From the NCBI GenBank assembly GCA_030427145.1, contig JAUHWT010000012.1, positions 101,277 through 165,276 on the forward strand: DNA of 64,000 bases, given 5' to 3'. Position 1 is the stretch's first letter. The number at the start of each line of letters is the position of its first letter. Positions 54,838 through 63,797 of the stretch are shown one piece after another. The position numbers were made by a program, and so were the translations under genes. The DNA is from Alphaproteobacteria bacterium (lineage in GTDB: Bacteria; Pseudomonadota; Alphaproteobacteria; Rhodobacterales; Rhodobacteraceae). The notes under the pieces were generated by a model. It made no database searches and was not told the origin of the DNA. It worked only from the letters and a program-made list of their open reading frames with translations.

Positions 54838-55410
54838 ATGAACGAAACTGAACGGGCATTGCTGGACGCCGCTTTGCGGGTGTTTTCACGTTACGGCGTG
54901 AAGCGAAGTAGTATGAGTGATCTCTGTGAGGAGGCGGGAGTATCGCGTCAGACCTTCTACAATAACTTCCGGAACAAGGATGATATCCTCCGGGCGCTGA
55001 TCCGCAGCTACACCGAACGTGCCCTGAATGGTATTGAAGCGGGTCGTCAGACCCGTGAGAATCTGGGGGATCTGCTCGATCTGGTGTTTGAGCAGACCGT
55101 GGTTGCAGGCTATGACATGGTTGCTGCGATGCCAAATGCGGAAGATTTCGTGGACGGAGTACATGCCAGCAGCAGGGATGGGATGGAGGCCGCACATGAA
55201 CGGTTTCGTGAAGTGATCACTGATATCCTCTCGCCATATACTGCAGAGCTAAATGAGGCCGGGATTGACGTAATCGCGCTGTCGGAATTCGTGCAGCGCG
55301 CCTCAAAATCGGCAGGTTTAAACGCCCGCGATCGTAACCATCTATTCACCCAACTTTCCACGCTGCGTCAGCTTTGCCTCGCAGCGGCCGGACCGTCGAA
55401 CGGCAGCTGA
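54838..55410 (+). CDS. TetR/AcrR family transcriptional regulator
   Basis: The 190-residue product has the TetR helix-turn-helix (ERALLDAALRVFSRYGVKRSSMSDLCEEAGVSRQTFYNNFRNKDDIL) and a divergent helical ligand domain. The ATG at 54838 has AGGAGG 13 bases upstream. An ATG at 54808 is possible. It is 18 bp upstream of the RND adaptor gene and likely represses the pump operon, with an unknown inducer. Confidence 0.88.
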   Translation: MNETERALLDAALRVFSRYGVKRSSMSDLCEEAGVSRQTFYNNFRNKDDILRALIRSYTERALNGIEAGRQTRENLGDLLDLVFEQTVVAGYDMVAAMPNAEDFVDGVHASSRDGMEAAHERFREVITDILSPYTAELNEAGIDVIALSEFVQRASKSAGLNARDRNHLFTQLSTLRQLCLAAAGPSNGS

Positions 55411-55428
55411 ACAAGGAGCTTCCCGATC

Positions 55429-56505
55429 ATGTTTTTTGCCAGAGACACCGCGCGATGCGCGTTGACCCGCCTTGGGGCAACAGTCCTTTTGGCCACCTTC
55501 ACACTTGGGATCGCAACCGGGCAGGTCCACGCTGAAACGCCGGTAGTCAAGCTGACCGAGGTCAACGGCGGTTCGGGCGATCTGCGCCGCGTCTTCTTCG
55601 GCAAGGTTGTGGCGCGGGAGACCGTCGACCTGGCCTTCCAGGTGGGTGGTCAAATTGTCAAATTTCCTGTCGAGGAAGGCGCCGCGGTACCCGAGGGTGC
55701 GCTGGTTGCGGAGTTGGATCTTGAGCCGTTCCAACTGGAACTCGATGAGGCCGAGGCCCGCGCGGCCCAGGTCCGCCGAACTCTCGACCGGTATCAGAGA
55801 CTGGTCGGCGCATCGGTTTCCGAAACCAGCCTCGAAGACGCGGAAACCGAGGTCGATCTGGCCGAGATTGCCCAAAGAAACGCGGAGCGGTCCCTGCGCA
55901 ACGCCACACTGAAGGCCCCATTCGACGCTATTGTCGCCGCCCGGTTGGTGCCGAACTACTCAACCGTCAGTGCCGGTACACCTGTGGTGCGGCTGCATGA
56001 CATGTCGGATGTGAGGATCGAGATTGACGTTCCGGAAACGCTTTTCCAGCGGGCCGGACAGGACCCCGATCTCACCCTCACCGCGCAGTTTCCCGCAAGC
56101 GACCGAACCTTCCCGCTGGCAATCCGAGAATTCAATGCCGAGACCGCAGAAGTTGGACAGACCTATCGTCTAACCCTCGGGATGGCCGCCCCTGAGGACA
56201 TGACCGTGCTGCCTGGCTCCTCTGCCAAGGTTACCGCGGTTCTGAGAACCGGCTCCAGTCGCATTGAACTTCCGGCTTCAGCGATCGTGATCGACAATGA
56301 TCTCAGCACCCATGTGATGGTCTTTGAACCTGCTGGTTCTAACACCGGTACCGTCACTGCGACACCGGTTGAGATTACGCCAACCGATCGCGGCACCGTG
56401 GAGGTTACCGCGGGGCTCGAGCCTGGGCAGGAGGTTGTCGCCATTGGCGGTGAACAGCTTACCGATGGCACGGAAGTGCGCCGGTTCACCGACTTCGGAG
56501 ACTGA
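55429..56505 (+). CDS. RND efflux periplasmic adaptor subunit
   Basis: The 358-residue membrane-fusion protein has a Sec signal (ATVLLATFTLGIATGQVHA). GKVVARETVDLAFQVGGQIVKFPVEEGAAVPEGALVAELD is the barrel-sandwich, then comes the alpha-hairpin, with DAIVAARLVPNYSTVSAGTPVVRL as the second half. It bridges inner-membrane pump and outer-membrane channel. The signal lacks a lipobox. It lies between tetR and the pump gene; no outer-membrane factor is encoded here. Confidence 0.9.
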   Translation: MFFARDTARCALTRLGATVLLATFTLGIATGQVHAETPVVKLTEVNGGSGDLRRVFFGKVVARETVDLAFQVGGQIVKFPVEEGAAVPEGALVAELDLEPFQLELDEAEARAAQVRRTLDRYQRLVGASVSETSLEDAETEVDLAEIAQRNAERSLRNATLKAPFDAIVAARLVPNYSTVSAGTPVVRLHDMSDVRIEIDVPETLFQRAGQDPDLTLTAQFPASDRTFPLAIREFNAETAEVGQTYRLTLGMAAPEDMTVLPGSSAKVTAVLRTGSSRIELPASAIVIDNDLSTHVMVFEPAGSNTGTVTATPVEITPTDRGTVEVTAGLEPGQEVVAIGGEQLTDGTEVRRFTDFGD

Positions 56506-56509
56506 GCTT

Positions 56510-59500
56510 ATGGATATCGCGCGCTCCTCCATAGACCGTCCGGTCTATACCTGGATTATCATGCTGATCTGTCTGCTGGGCGGTATTTGGGGGTTTGCGT
56601 CCCTGGGCCGTCTGGAGGATCCGGCCTTCACCATCAAGACGGCCGTCGTGGTCACGCAATATCCCGGTGCTTCGGCCGAGGAGGTGGCGCTGGAGGTTAC
56701 CGAACCGCTAGAATCGCAGATCCAGAAAATGGGTGAGGTCAAGGACATCGAGTCCATGAACCAGCCCGGCCTCTCCTGGATTACCGTGAACATGAAGGAC
56801 ACCTATGACGGTTCCGAACTGCCCGAGATCTGGACGAAGCTGAGAAATCGCGTTGGCGAGGCGGCGCTGCCATCAGGAACTACGCCGCCCTTCGTCAACG
56901 ACAGTTTTGGTGATGTCTACGGGCTCTATTATGCGGTGACCGCCCCTGGCTTTTCGGACGCCGAGATTTACCGGCTCTCAAGTTTTCTGCGCCGCGAACT
57001 TCTGACCGTGGACGGTGTGGCGGATGTGGTGCTGTCGGGCGTGCCGGACGAGGTGATCTATGTTGAGCCGGATCCAGCGTTGTCGGCCACCCTGGGCGTT
57101 TCGCCCAATGCAATGCTTGGGGCAGTTGCCAGTGCCAATGAGATCGTCGACGCAGGAGTGCTTCAGGGTGATGACGGACGAACGCTCGTACAGCGTCCCG
57201 AAGGCTCGGACAGCGTGTCGGAAATCGCCTCGCTTTCGCTTGGGGTCGGCGGACAGGTCGTCAACCTGGCGGATTTCGCGCATATTTATCGCGGGCCGGA
57301 GGCAAATCCCGACCTGATCGTGCGTCACAATGGCACCGAAGCTTTCACCCTTGGCGTCGCCGGCATCGCCAGCGAAAACATCGTCGAGGTGGGAAAGCGT
57401 GTCGATGCGCGGCTGGACCAGTTGCGTGAGGCACTGCCGCTGGGAATCGCGGTTGAGCCGGTCTATCGTCAGCATGCGGTGGTCGAAGAGGCGTCGAACG
57501 ACTTTCTTATCAACCTTGCCATGTCGGTCAGCATCGTCGTGGTGGTGCTGGCGGCGTTCATGGGCTGGCGCGCGGCCCTTGTTGTAGGCACGACACTGCT
57601 CTTAACCGTGGTCGGCACGCTTTTCTTTATGAATCTTGCCTCCATCGAGATGGAGCGTATTTCGCTTGGCGCGCTGATCATCGCCATGGGGATGCTGGTG
57701 GACAACGCCATCGTTGTCGCCGAGGGCATGCAGATCGCCATGCGCGGTGGCAGGACCTCACGCGAAGCCGCTACGGAGGCAGCCAGTAAGACACAAATCC
57801 CGCTGCTCGGAGCCACCGTGATCGGCATTATGGCCTTTGCGGGGATCGGTCTGTCCCCGGATGCCACCGGCGAATTTCTTTTCTCGCTGTTTGCTGTTAT
57901 CGCGATTTCCCTCCTGCTCTCATGGGTACTCGCCATCACCGCAACTCCATTGCTGGGGCACTATTTCTTTAAGCGAGGGGCGGAAGGTGACAGCGTCGGT
58001 TACGATGGCGCGTTTTTCCGGAGCTACGCCGCGGTTCTTCGCGCGTCGCTCAAACTGCGCTGGGTGGTAATTGCCGCTCTGATTGCGGGCACGGCGGTAT
58101 GCTATGTTCTGTTCGGCCAGATCAAGCAGCAGTTTTTTCCCGACAGCAACACGCCGCTCTATTTCGTCCACTACAAACTGCCACAGGGCGCATCAATTCA
58201 TCAGACCACGGACGATCTCGCCGTATTGGAAAATTGGCTGGCGGACCGGGAAGGCGTTGTGGACGTGACGTCCTTCACCGGCGAAGGCGCCTCACGTTTT
58301 ATGCTGACCTACGAATCACAGAAACCAAACCCGAGCTACGGCCATCTGATCGTGCGCGTCTCCTCACTCGATGTCATTGAGGACGAGATGAACGAACTTG
58401 AGGCTTTCGCGACTGAAGCGCTGCCACAGGGCGAGTTCCGCGTGAAGCGGCTCGCTTTCGGTCCTGGCGGCGGTGCGCCCATCGAGGTCCGTTTCTCCGG
58501 TCGCGACTCCAATGTTCTCCGTGCGCTTGCTGACGAAGCCATGATGCGCATGCGGGATGCTTCCGACAACGTCAGTGCTCTGCGTCACGACTGGCGTGAG
58601 CGCGAACTCGTCCTGCGCCCTGTGTATGCCGATGACCGCGCCCAGGATGCCGGCATTTCGCGCACGGAAATTACTGAGACGCTGCAATTCGCCACCGAGG
58701 GAATAGATGCAGGCACCTTCCGGGAGGGTGACAGACAGATCCCCATCGTCATCCGCTCTCCACGCGAGGCCGATCTCGCGCTGACCGACCACATGATCTA
58801 TTCCGACAGCGGCAATACGCTGGTGCCATTCGAACAGGTGATTGATGGGTTCCGCTTTGAGCCGCAGGATACGCTGCTGTACCGCCGGGACCGTATCCAG
58901 ACGATCACCGTTGGCGCCGACATTCCCCGTGGCATGACCGCGGCACAGGTTCAGGAAGAGGTCCGGGAAACCATTGAGGCGATGGAACTGCCGGAAGGAT
59001 ACCACATGGAGTGGGGTGGCGAACTCGAGAGCGCATCCGAGGCACAGGCTTCACTTGGCAGTCAGTTGCCCCTGAGCGGCATCATCATGGTGCTGATCTC
59101 GGTGCTCCTGTTTAACGCACTGCGACAGCCGCTCATTATTTGGCTGCTGGTTCCGATGGCGGTCAATGGAGTCAGTCTCGCGCTTCTGGGCGCTGGCCTG
59201 CCCTTCACCTTCACCGCGCTGCTCGGGCTCCTGTCGCTTTCCGGCATGCTGATCAAGAACGGCATTGTTCTGGTCGAGGAAATCGACCTGACCCGCGAGG
59301 CCCACCCCGACATGCCCCTGAAAGAAGCCATCGTCACCGCGTCCGCCTCCCGCCTGAGGCCCGTCTTCCTGGCGGCAGCAACGACTATTCTGGGCATGCT
59401 GCCCCTCCTGACCGATGCCTTCTTCCAGTCGATGGCAGCCACCATCATGGGCGGCCTCGCCTTCGCCTCCGTGCTCACCCTGATCGCGGCACCGGTGTTC

Positions 59501-59551
59501 TACTTCGTGATGTTTCGCGACGCAGAACGGACGGTGAAGGCTGTCAGCTAA
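56510..59551 (+). CDS. RND family efflux transporter permease
   Basis: The 1013-residue inner-membrane pump (AcrB/HAE-1 type) starts MDIARSSIDRPVYTWIIMLICLLGGIWGF. It has twelve membrane helices with large periplasmic loops after TM1 and TM7, the proton-relay motif GMLVDNAIVVAEGM in TM4, and LIAAPVFYFVMFRDAERT at the end. The ATG at 56510 is chosen; the frame is open to 56324 within the adaptor gene. Drug or lipid substrate is unknown. A 9-bp hairpin follows 52 bp after the stop. Confidence 0.93.
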   Translation: MDIARSSIDRPVYTWIIMLICLLGGIWGFASLGRLEDPAFTIKTAVVVTQYPGASAEEVALEVTEPLESQIQKMGEVKDIESMNQPGLSWITVNMKDTYDGSELPEIWTKLRNRVGEAALPSGTTPPFVNDSFGDVYGLYYAVTAPGFSDAEIYRLSSFLRRELLTVDGVADVVLSGVPDEVIYVEPDPALSATLGVSPNAMLGAVASANEIVDAGVLQGDDGRTLVQRPEGSDSVSEIASLSLGVGGQVVNLADFAHIYRGPEANPDLIVRHNGTEAFTLGVAGIASENIVEVGKRVDARLDQLREALPLGIAVEPVYRQHAVVEEASNDFLINLAMSVSIVVVVLAAFMGWRAALVVGTTLLLTVVGTLFFMNLASIEMERISLGALIIAMGMLVDNAIVVAEGMQIAMRGGRTSREAATEAASKTQIPLLGATVIGIMAFAGIGLSPDATGEFLFSLFAVIAISLLLSWVLAITATPLLGHYFFKRGAEGDSVGYDGAFFRSYAAVLRASLKLRWVVIAALIAGTAVCYVLFGQIKQQFFPDSNTPLYFVHYKLPQGASIHQTTDDLAVLENWLADREGVVDVTSFTGEGASRFMLTYESQKPNPSYGHLIVRVSSLDVIEDEMNELEAFATEALPQGEFRVKRLAFGPGGGAPIEVRFSGRDSNVLRALADEAMMRMRDASDNVSALRHDWRERELVLRPVYADDRAQDAGISRTEITETLQFATEGIDAGTFREGDRQIPIVIRSPREADLALTDHMIYSDSGNTLVPFEQVIDGFRFEPQDTLLYRRDRIQTITVGADIPRGMTAAQVQEEVRETIEAMELPEGYHMEWGGELESASEAQASLGSQLPLSGIIMVLISVLLFNALRQPLIIWLLVPMAVNGVSLALLGAGLPFTFTALLGLLSLSGMLIKNGIVLVEEIDLTREAHPDMPLKEAIVTASASRLRPVFLAAATTILGMLPLLTDAFFQSMAATIMGGLAFASVLTLIAAPVFYFVMFRDAERTVKAVS

Positions 59552-59603
59552 GAGAGGCGCAATTCTTACGGGGCGGCACGGAAGTGCGGGAAAATGTAAG
59601 GTG

Positions 59604-59634
59604 CTGGCATACTCTGATTGCCGGCGTATGCCAG
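59604..59634 (+). terminator. hairpin downstream of the RND pump gene
   Basis: CTGGCATAC at 59604-59612 pairs perfectly with GTATGCCAG at 59626-59634 around a 13-base loop. It is placed as a terminator for the tetR-RND operon, but it lacks a T-tract and may be another kind of palindrome. Confidence 0.4.
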
Positions 59635-59891
59635 TCTTAGGGGATAATAAGCACCTCATTCCGTGCAAACTGAATAGCTGGCTTGCGTAGGCTCAATTAC
59701 GATCAACGATAGCACTGCGCGAAAAGGCGGCTTAAGCCTTCGGCCGACGAGTGTAACCGCTGCTGTGCAATAAACCCTACCATGTTTGTGCATTGGACCG
59801 GGCCAAAGAACTTGTCCGGCGTGCGTGCGTTGGCGCGGGGTTGATCGAAAACCTTTTCGATTGAATTCCATATGAAGTTAGTGCTATCGAC

Positions 59892-59909
59892 AGGTTTATC
59901 GATAAACCT
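59892..59909. promoter_or_regulatory. LacI-family operator, perfect 18-bp palindrome
   Basis: AGGTTTATCGATAAACCT is a perfect palindrome with the central CG typical of LacI-family operators. It lies 39 bp before the strong ribosome-binding site and ATG (59949) of the decayed binding-protein gene, in the right place to control the sulfatase/beta-mannosidase/lacI operon. The LacI protein encoded at 62714-63751 is the natural candidate. Confidence 0.65.
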
Positions 59910-59948
59910 CGAAATTGCATTGAGGATAAAATTGGGGAGGAGGAAGAA

Positions 59949-60110
59949 ATGCGGAAAGAACATTTCCCCGAAACTGCTGGCATCCGCGGCACTTTTGGTC
60001 GCGTGTACTTAGATTGCCCATGCCCAGGGGAATCAACGCAAGATTACATTGTACACCCGGAAGGACGGGTTGGAGTATTGGGCGCCATGCTACAGCGTCG
60101 ATCTTGAAGC
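59949..60110 (+). pseudogene. remnant of a sugar ABC solute-binding protein (signal-peptide end)
   Basis: An ATG at 59949 follows GGGGAGGAGGAAG, an unusually strong ribosome-binding site. After removing one base near codon 2 the frame reads (M)RKNISPKLLASAALLVACT, a signal-peptide-like stretch, interrupted by TAG at 60010, then IAHAQGNQRKITLYT. So at least one frameshift and one stop are present. The likely parent is a sugar-binding protein gene, but similarity beyond the signal peptide is weak. Confidence 0.4.
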
Positions 60111-60263
60111 GGGGAGAGCCCGGCCTCGCTTTTCGACAACGCAAACGACCCCTATCAATACGACAACCTTGCCGCGGCGCATCCCGATCACCCGCTTATG
60201 GCCGAACTGGCCCGGCGTGATGCGGTCCTGCCCTGGCGTGATCTTGAGGATGACCTGCAATGA
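60111..60263 (+). pseudogene. C-terminal fragment of a sulfatase gene
   Basis: The frame ending at the TGA 60261-60263 reads SLFDNANDPYQYDNLAAAHPDHPLMAELARRD..., matching the C-terminus of sulfatases (LYDLxxDPxExxNL pattern). The catalytic N-terminal part is absent: upstream in the same frame is a stop and then the binding-protein remnant. The stop overlaps the GH2 start as ATGA, so a sulfatase originally preceded the mannosidase in one operon. Confidence 0.6.
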
Positions 60264-62710
60264 ACGCTCAAACCAAAATCGAACCCACCGCACTGACGCT
60301 GGACACCGGTTGGCAGCTCAGCCGCATCGGATGCGAAGAGACGCTGGAGGTCGCGCTGCCCTTTGATGTGCATTCCGCGCTGCTGGCTGAAGGGCGCATT
60401 GAGGACCCGTACTGGCGCGACAACGAGGCCAAAACGGACTGGGTGCATGAGAGTGACTGGCTGGTCGCACGCGACTTCACCCACGGTCCGGTCGAGGGTC
60501 GCTACACGCTGACCCTGGAGGCTGTGGACTGTCACGCGGTGGTCAGCCTGAACGGGCAGGTGATAGGTACCCCTGGCAACCGTTTCATGCGTCATGATCT
60601 GGACGCAACGGAAGCGCTGCGCGAGGGCGATAACCGGCTGGAGATCCGGCTGCTGTCGAATTCGTCCGAGGCGAAACGCCGGGCTGAACAGGCGCCCTTC
60701 CCGGTGCCGCATATCGACTGGAACAACCGCATCCCGCACTACAACTTTCTGCGCAAACCGCAGTGTGATGCCGGCTGGGACTGGGGCATCGCGCTCAGTC
60801 CGCTGGGCATCTACGGCGAGGTGCGTCTGCAGCGTACGGACCCGCTGCGACTTGATGACGTTCTTGTGCGCCAGCATCACGATGGCGGAAAAGTCGTTAT
60901 CGAGGTCGAACTGCATGTCGATGTCGCCCGTCCGGTTGAGACCAGTGCGCAACTGACGATCGATGGCCAAACCGTGAGCGCCGATGCGAAGCTCTGGCCG
61001 GGTCAGGGAACGGTTACCGTCTCCACGGAGATCCGGAACCCGCGGCTTTGGTGGCCGGTTGGTCACGGTGCGCAGGAGATGTATGACCTGACCGTCAGGA
61101 TCGCCGGGCAGATCCGTTCCATGCGCATCGGCCTGCGCGAGATCGAGCTGCTCACCGACAAGGACGAAATTGGCCACCGATTTGCCTTCCGCGTCAACGG
61201 GCGGGAAATTTTCATGCGCGGCGCCAACTGGATCCCCGCCGACGCCCTGCCGCAGCGCGCCACGCCCGGGGCGGTGGAAGACCTTCTCGACAGCGCGCTT
61301 GAGGCCAACATGAACATGCTGCGCATCTGGGGCGGCGGCACTTATGAGCCGGACTGGTTTTACCGGATGTGCTCGGAAAAGGGCCTGCTGGTGTGGCAGG
61401 ATTTCATGTTCGCCTGCAATCTCTACCCGGCGCAGGACCGCGCCTGGCTGGACGGGGTGCGCCTTGAGGCCCGCCAGCAGATCCGCCGCCTGTCGCAACA
61501 TCCCTGCATGGCGCTCTGGTGCGGCGACAACGAACTGATCGGAGCCCTCGGATGGTTTGACGAGGCCAAAGCCGACCGCGACCGTTATCTCGCTCTTTAC
61601 GACCGGCTCAATCATGCACTCGAAGAAGCGATTCAGGACGAAGCGCCAGGCGTCCCCTGGTGGCCGTCGTCGCCCAGCGTCGGGCCGCTCAACTTCGGAG
61701 ACGGCTGGCACGACGACACTTCCGGCGACATGCATTTCTGGGACGTCTGGCACTCAGCCAAAGACTTCGAGCACTACCGCACGGTGCGCCCGCGCTTCTG
61801 CTCGGAGTTCGGGTTTCAGTCCTTCCCCTCAACCCGCCTGATCGAGAGCTTCACCGAACCGCAGGATCGCAACGTCTCGTCCCGGGTCATGGATGTGCAT
61901 CAGCGCAACAGGGGTGGCAACAGCCGCATTGTCGAGACCATGAGCAGGTATTTCCGTTTCCCCGACAGCTTCGGGGACATGTGCTGGCTCAGCCAGATCG
62001 GGCAGGGGCTGGCGATGAAGACCGCCATCGAGTTCTGGCGGTCGAACAAGCCGCGCTGCATGGGCACGCTTTACTGGCAGCTCAACGACACCTGGCCGGT
62101 GGCCTCCTGGGCGAGCCTTGAATACGGCGGTGGCTGGAAGGCCACGCAGTACCTGGCGCGGCGGTTCCATGCACCGGTGATGGTGACGGCTCAGCCGGAT
62201 GAGACGACAGGCGACATTGTGCTTTGGGCAGTCAACGACACCGGCAGCCCTGTCAGCATCGACGTCACCGCCCGTTCGGTGCGTTTCGGGGGTGAGATCG
62301 CAGAGTTGGACACATGGCAGGCGGTCTGCCCGCCGGACCGCGCCGTCGAGGTGGCGCGGCTTGCAGCCGGGTCACTGATCGATGATGCTTTCCTGCATTT
62401 CGACTGGGCCGATCCTGACGGCGTGCATGTTGGTGAGAACGAGTACCTGCCAATGCGCCCCAAGGCCTATGACATCGGCACGCCGCGGATCACTGCCGAC
62501 ACGGGCACCGCACCCGATGGCACGCCACAGGTCACACTCACCACGGATCGACCGGCGCTCTGGGTGACATGGGATCTGGGCGGCGATACGGTATGGTCCG
62601 ACAATTGCCTGACCCTGCTGCCGGGCCGCCCGAAGGTCCTGCGTGCCACGCGCCAGCGTCGCTCGCACCTGCCTGACAGCCGGCCGGAGGCGCGCGCGCT
62701 GAAAGGATAG
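60260..62710 (+). CDS. beta-mannosidase, GH2 family
   Basis: The 816-residue enzyme has the GH2 sugar-binding domain (residues about 1-170), an immunoglobulin-like domain and the TIM barrel: NMLRIWGGGTYEPDWFY, WCGDNE with the acid/base Glu425, and RFCSEFGFQSFPS with the nucleophile Glu516. No signal peptide is seen, so it works in the cytoplasm on imported mannosides. The ATG overlaps the sulfatase-remnant stop. The codons are GC-richer (about 62 percent in one line I counted) than the genes near the origin. It is followed by lacI after 3 bp. Confidence 0.9.
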   Translation: MNAQTKIEPTALTLDTGWQLSRIGCEETLEVALPFDVHSALLAEGRIEDPYWRDNEAKTDWVHESDWLVARDFTHGPVEGRYTLTLEAVDCHAVVSLNGQVIGTPGNRFMRHDLDATEALREGDNRLEIRLLSNSSEAKRRAEQAPFPVPHIDWNNRIPHYNFLRKPQCDAGWDWGIALSPLGIYGEVRLQRTDPLRLDDVLVRQHHDGGKVVIEVELHVDVARPVETSAQLTIDGQTVSADAKLWPGQGTVTVSTEIRNPRLWWPVGHGAQEMYDLTVRIAGQIRSMRIGLREIELLTDKDEIGHRFAFRVNGREIFMRGANWIPADALPQRATPGAVEDLLDSALEANMNMLRIWGGGTYEPDWFYRMCSEKGLLVWQDFMFACNLYPAQDRAWLDGVRLEARQQIRRLSQHPCMALWCGDNELIGALGWFDEAKADRDRYLALYDRLNHALEEAIQDEAPGVPWWPSSPSVGPLNFGDGWHDDTSGDMHFWDVWHSAKDFEHYRTVRPRFCSEFGFQSFPSTRLIESFTEPQDRNVSSRVMDVHQRNRGGNSRIVETMSRYFRFPDSFGDMCWLSQIGQGLAMKTAIEFWRSNKPRCMGTLYWQLNDTWPVASWASLEYGGGWKATQYLARRFHAPVMVTAQPDETTGDIVLWAVNDTGSPVSIDVTARSVRFGGEIAELDTWQAVCPPDRAVEVARLAAGSLIDDAFLHFDWADPDGVHVGENEYLPMRPKAYDIGTPRITADTGTAPDGTPQVTLTTDRPALWVTWDLGGDTVWSDNCLTLLPGRPKVLRATRQRRSHLPDSRPEARALKG

Positions 62711-62713
62711 GAC

Positions 62714-63751
62714 ATGGCCCGGCCCGGACCTGGTGGCGACACCGTGACAATGAAGACGATTGCGACTGAGCTTGGCGTGTCGGTGACCACGGTCGCCCGC
62801 GCGCTCAAGGACGGTCACAAGGTCGGCCCCGAACTGGTGGCCAGGGTCCGCGACACCGCCGACCGTCTGGGCTATGTCCGCAATCTCGAAGGGGCCAAGC
62901 TGCGCACTGGCAGGACGCTCGTTGCCATGGCTTTTCTGAGCTTCACGGAGCAGGAGGAGATCGGCGATTCAGGCTCCATCGGTCTTCTGCAGGGGATCCA
63001 CAAATGGTTTGCCGGCACCGACTATTCGGTGCGGGCCGTGCCGGTGGCGATGGGCGACCTCGCACTGGAACAGGTGCGGGAAGTGGTGCGCGGGCGCAAT
63101 GCGGACGGGCTGATCCTCGACCATACCCAATTGCTGGATGACCGCGTTAAATACCTGCTGGAGGCAGATTTCCCTTTTATCACTTTCGGTCGCACGGAGC
63201 TGCTTTCTCCGCATGCCTTCTTTGATGTCGATAATGAATACGCCGCCTGGCAGAGCACCGATGCGCTCCTGCGCGACGGCTATCGCCGGGTGGCGCTTGT
63301 GGACGGTGACCTGCGCTACAGCTTCGTGCGGCAGAGGCTGCGCGGCTACGAAACGGCCCTGCGCGAACACGGGATCGACCCCGACCCGGCGCTTTACCAT
63401 CACGACGAACTCAGGGCCGACCGCACCCGCCAGGCCGCGGCTGGCCTGATCAATGCCGGGGCGGACGCCTTTGTCTGCGTCAATGAACTGTCCTTCCTCG
63501 GCGTGCGCGCCGGTGTCCGTGACCGTATGGGCCCGGACGTTGAACGTTACGGGTTCGCCCTGCGCTCGGGCACCAACCTTGCCGACTATGTGGCCACCCG
63601 GGTCTACACCTCGCATTTCTCGAACCAGCAGGCCGGGCGCCGCCTGGCCGAACTCCTCCTGAAGCGCATCGAAGGCGCCCCGCCCGGGGACTGTCAGGAA
63701 CTGGTCAAAACCACGCTACGCATCAATGGGACGCCGCAGGATGGGGTGTGA
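62714..63751 (+). CDS. LacI-family transcriptional regulator of the mannosidase locus
   Basis: The 345-residue product has a LacI DNA-binding head (TVTMKTIATELGVSVTTVARALKDGHKVGPELVARVRDTADRLGYVRN) and a sugar-binding-like core (GLILDHTQLLDDRVKYLLEADFPFITFGR). It is the last gene of the operon. Autoregulation through the palindrome at 59892 is likely. The ligand is probably a mannose-containing sugar, inferred from GH2. Confidence 0.9.
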   Translation: MARPGPGGDTVTMKTIATELGVSVTTVARALKDGHKVGPELVARVRDTADRLGYVRNLEGAKLRTGRTLVAMAFLSFTEQEEIGDSGSIGLLQGIHKWFAGTDYSVRAVPVAMGDLALEQVREVVRGRNADGLILDHTQLLDDRVKYLLEADFPFITFGRTELLSPHAFFDVDNEYAAWQSTDALLRDGYRRVALVDGDLRYSFVRQRLRGYETALREHGIDPDPALYHHDELRADRTRQAAAGLINAGADAFVCVNELSFLGVRAGVRDRMGPDVERYGFALRSGTNLADYVATRVYTSHFSNQQAGRRLAELLLKRIEGAPPGDCQELVKTTLRINGTPQDGV

Positions 63752-63797
63752 AATCAACAGCGGCACAAGCCACGACTTTTTTTACAAATTGCTTGAC

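Larger units (their letters stand above)
59552..59948. other. intergenic region between the RND operon and the decayed sugar locus
   Basis: These 397 bp hold the hairpin at 59604-59634 and the LacI-type operator at 59892-59909. I see no gene. Overlapping minus-strand frames of 60-86 codons have no recognised similarity. Confidence 0.5.

Noticed and set aside
60188..61753. A 521-codon open frame on the minus strand
   Set aside because: It is antisense to the GH2 beta-mannosidase, whose catalytic motifs are clear. The GC-rich codons of that gene keep the reverse frame open, and the translation resembles no known family.
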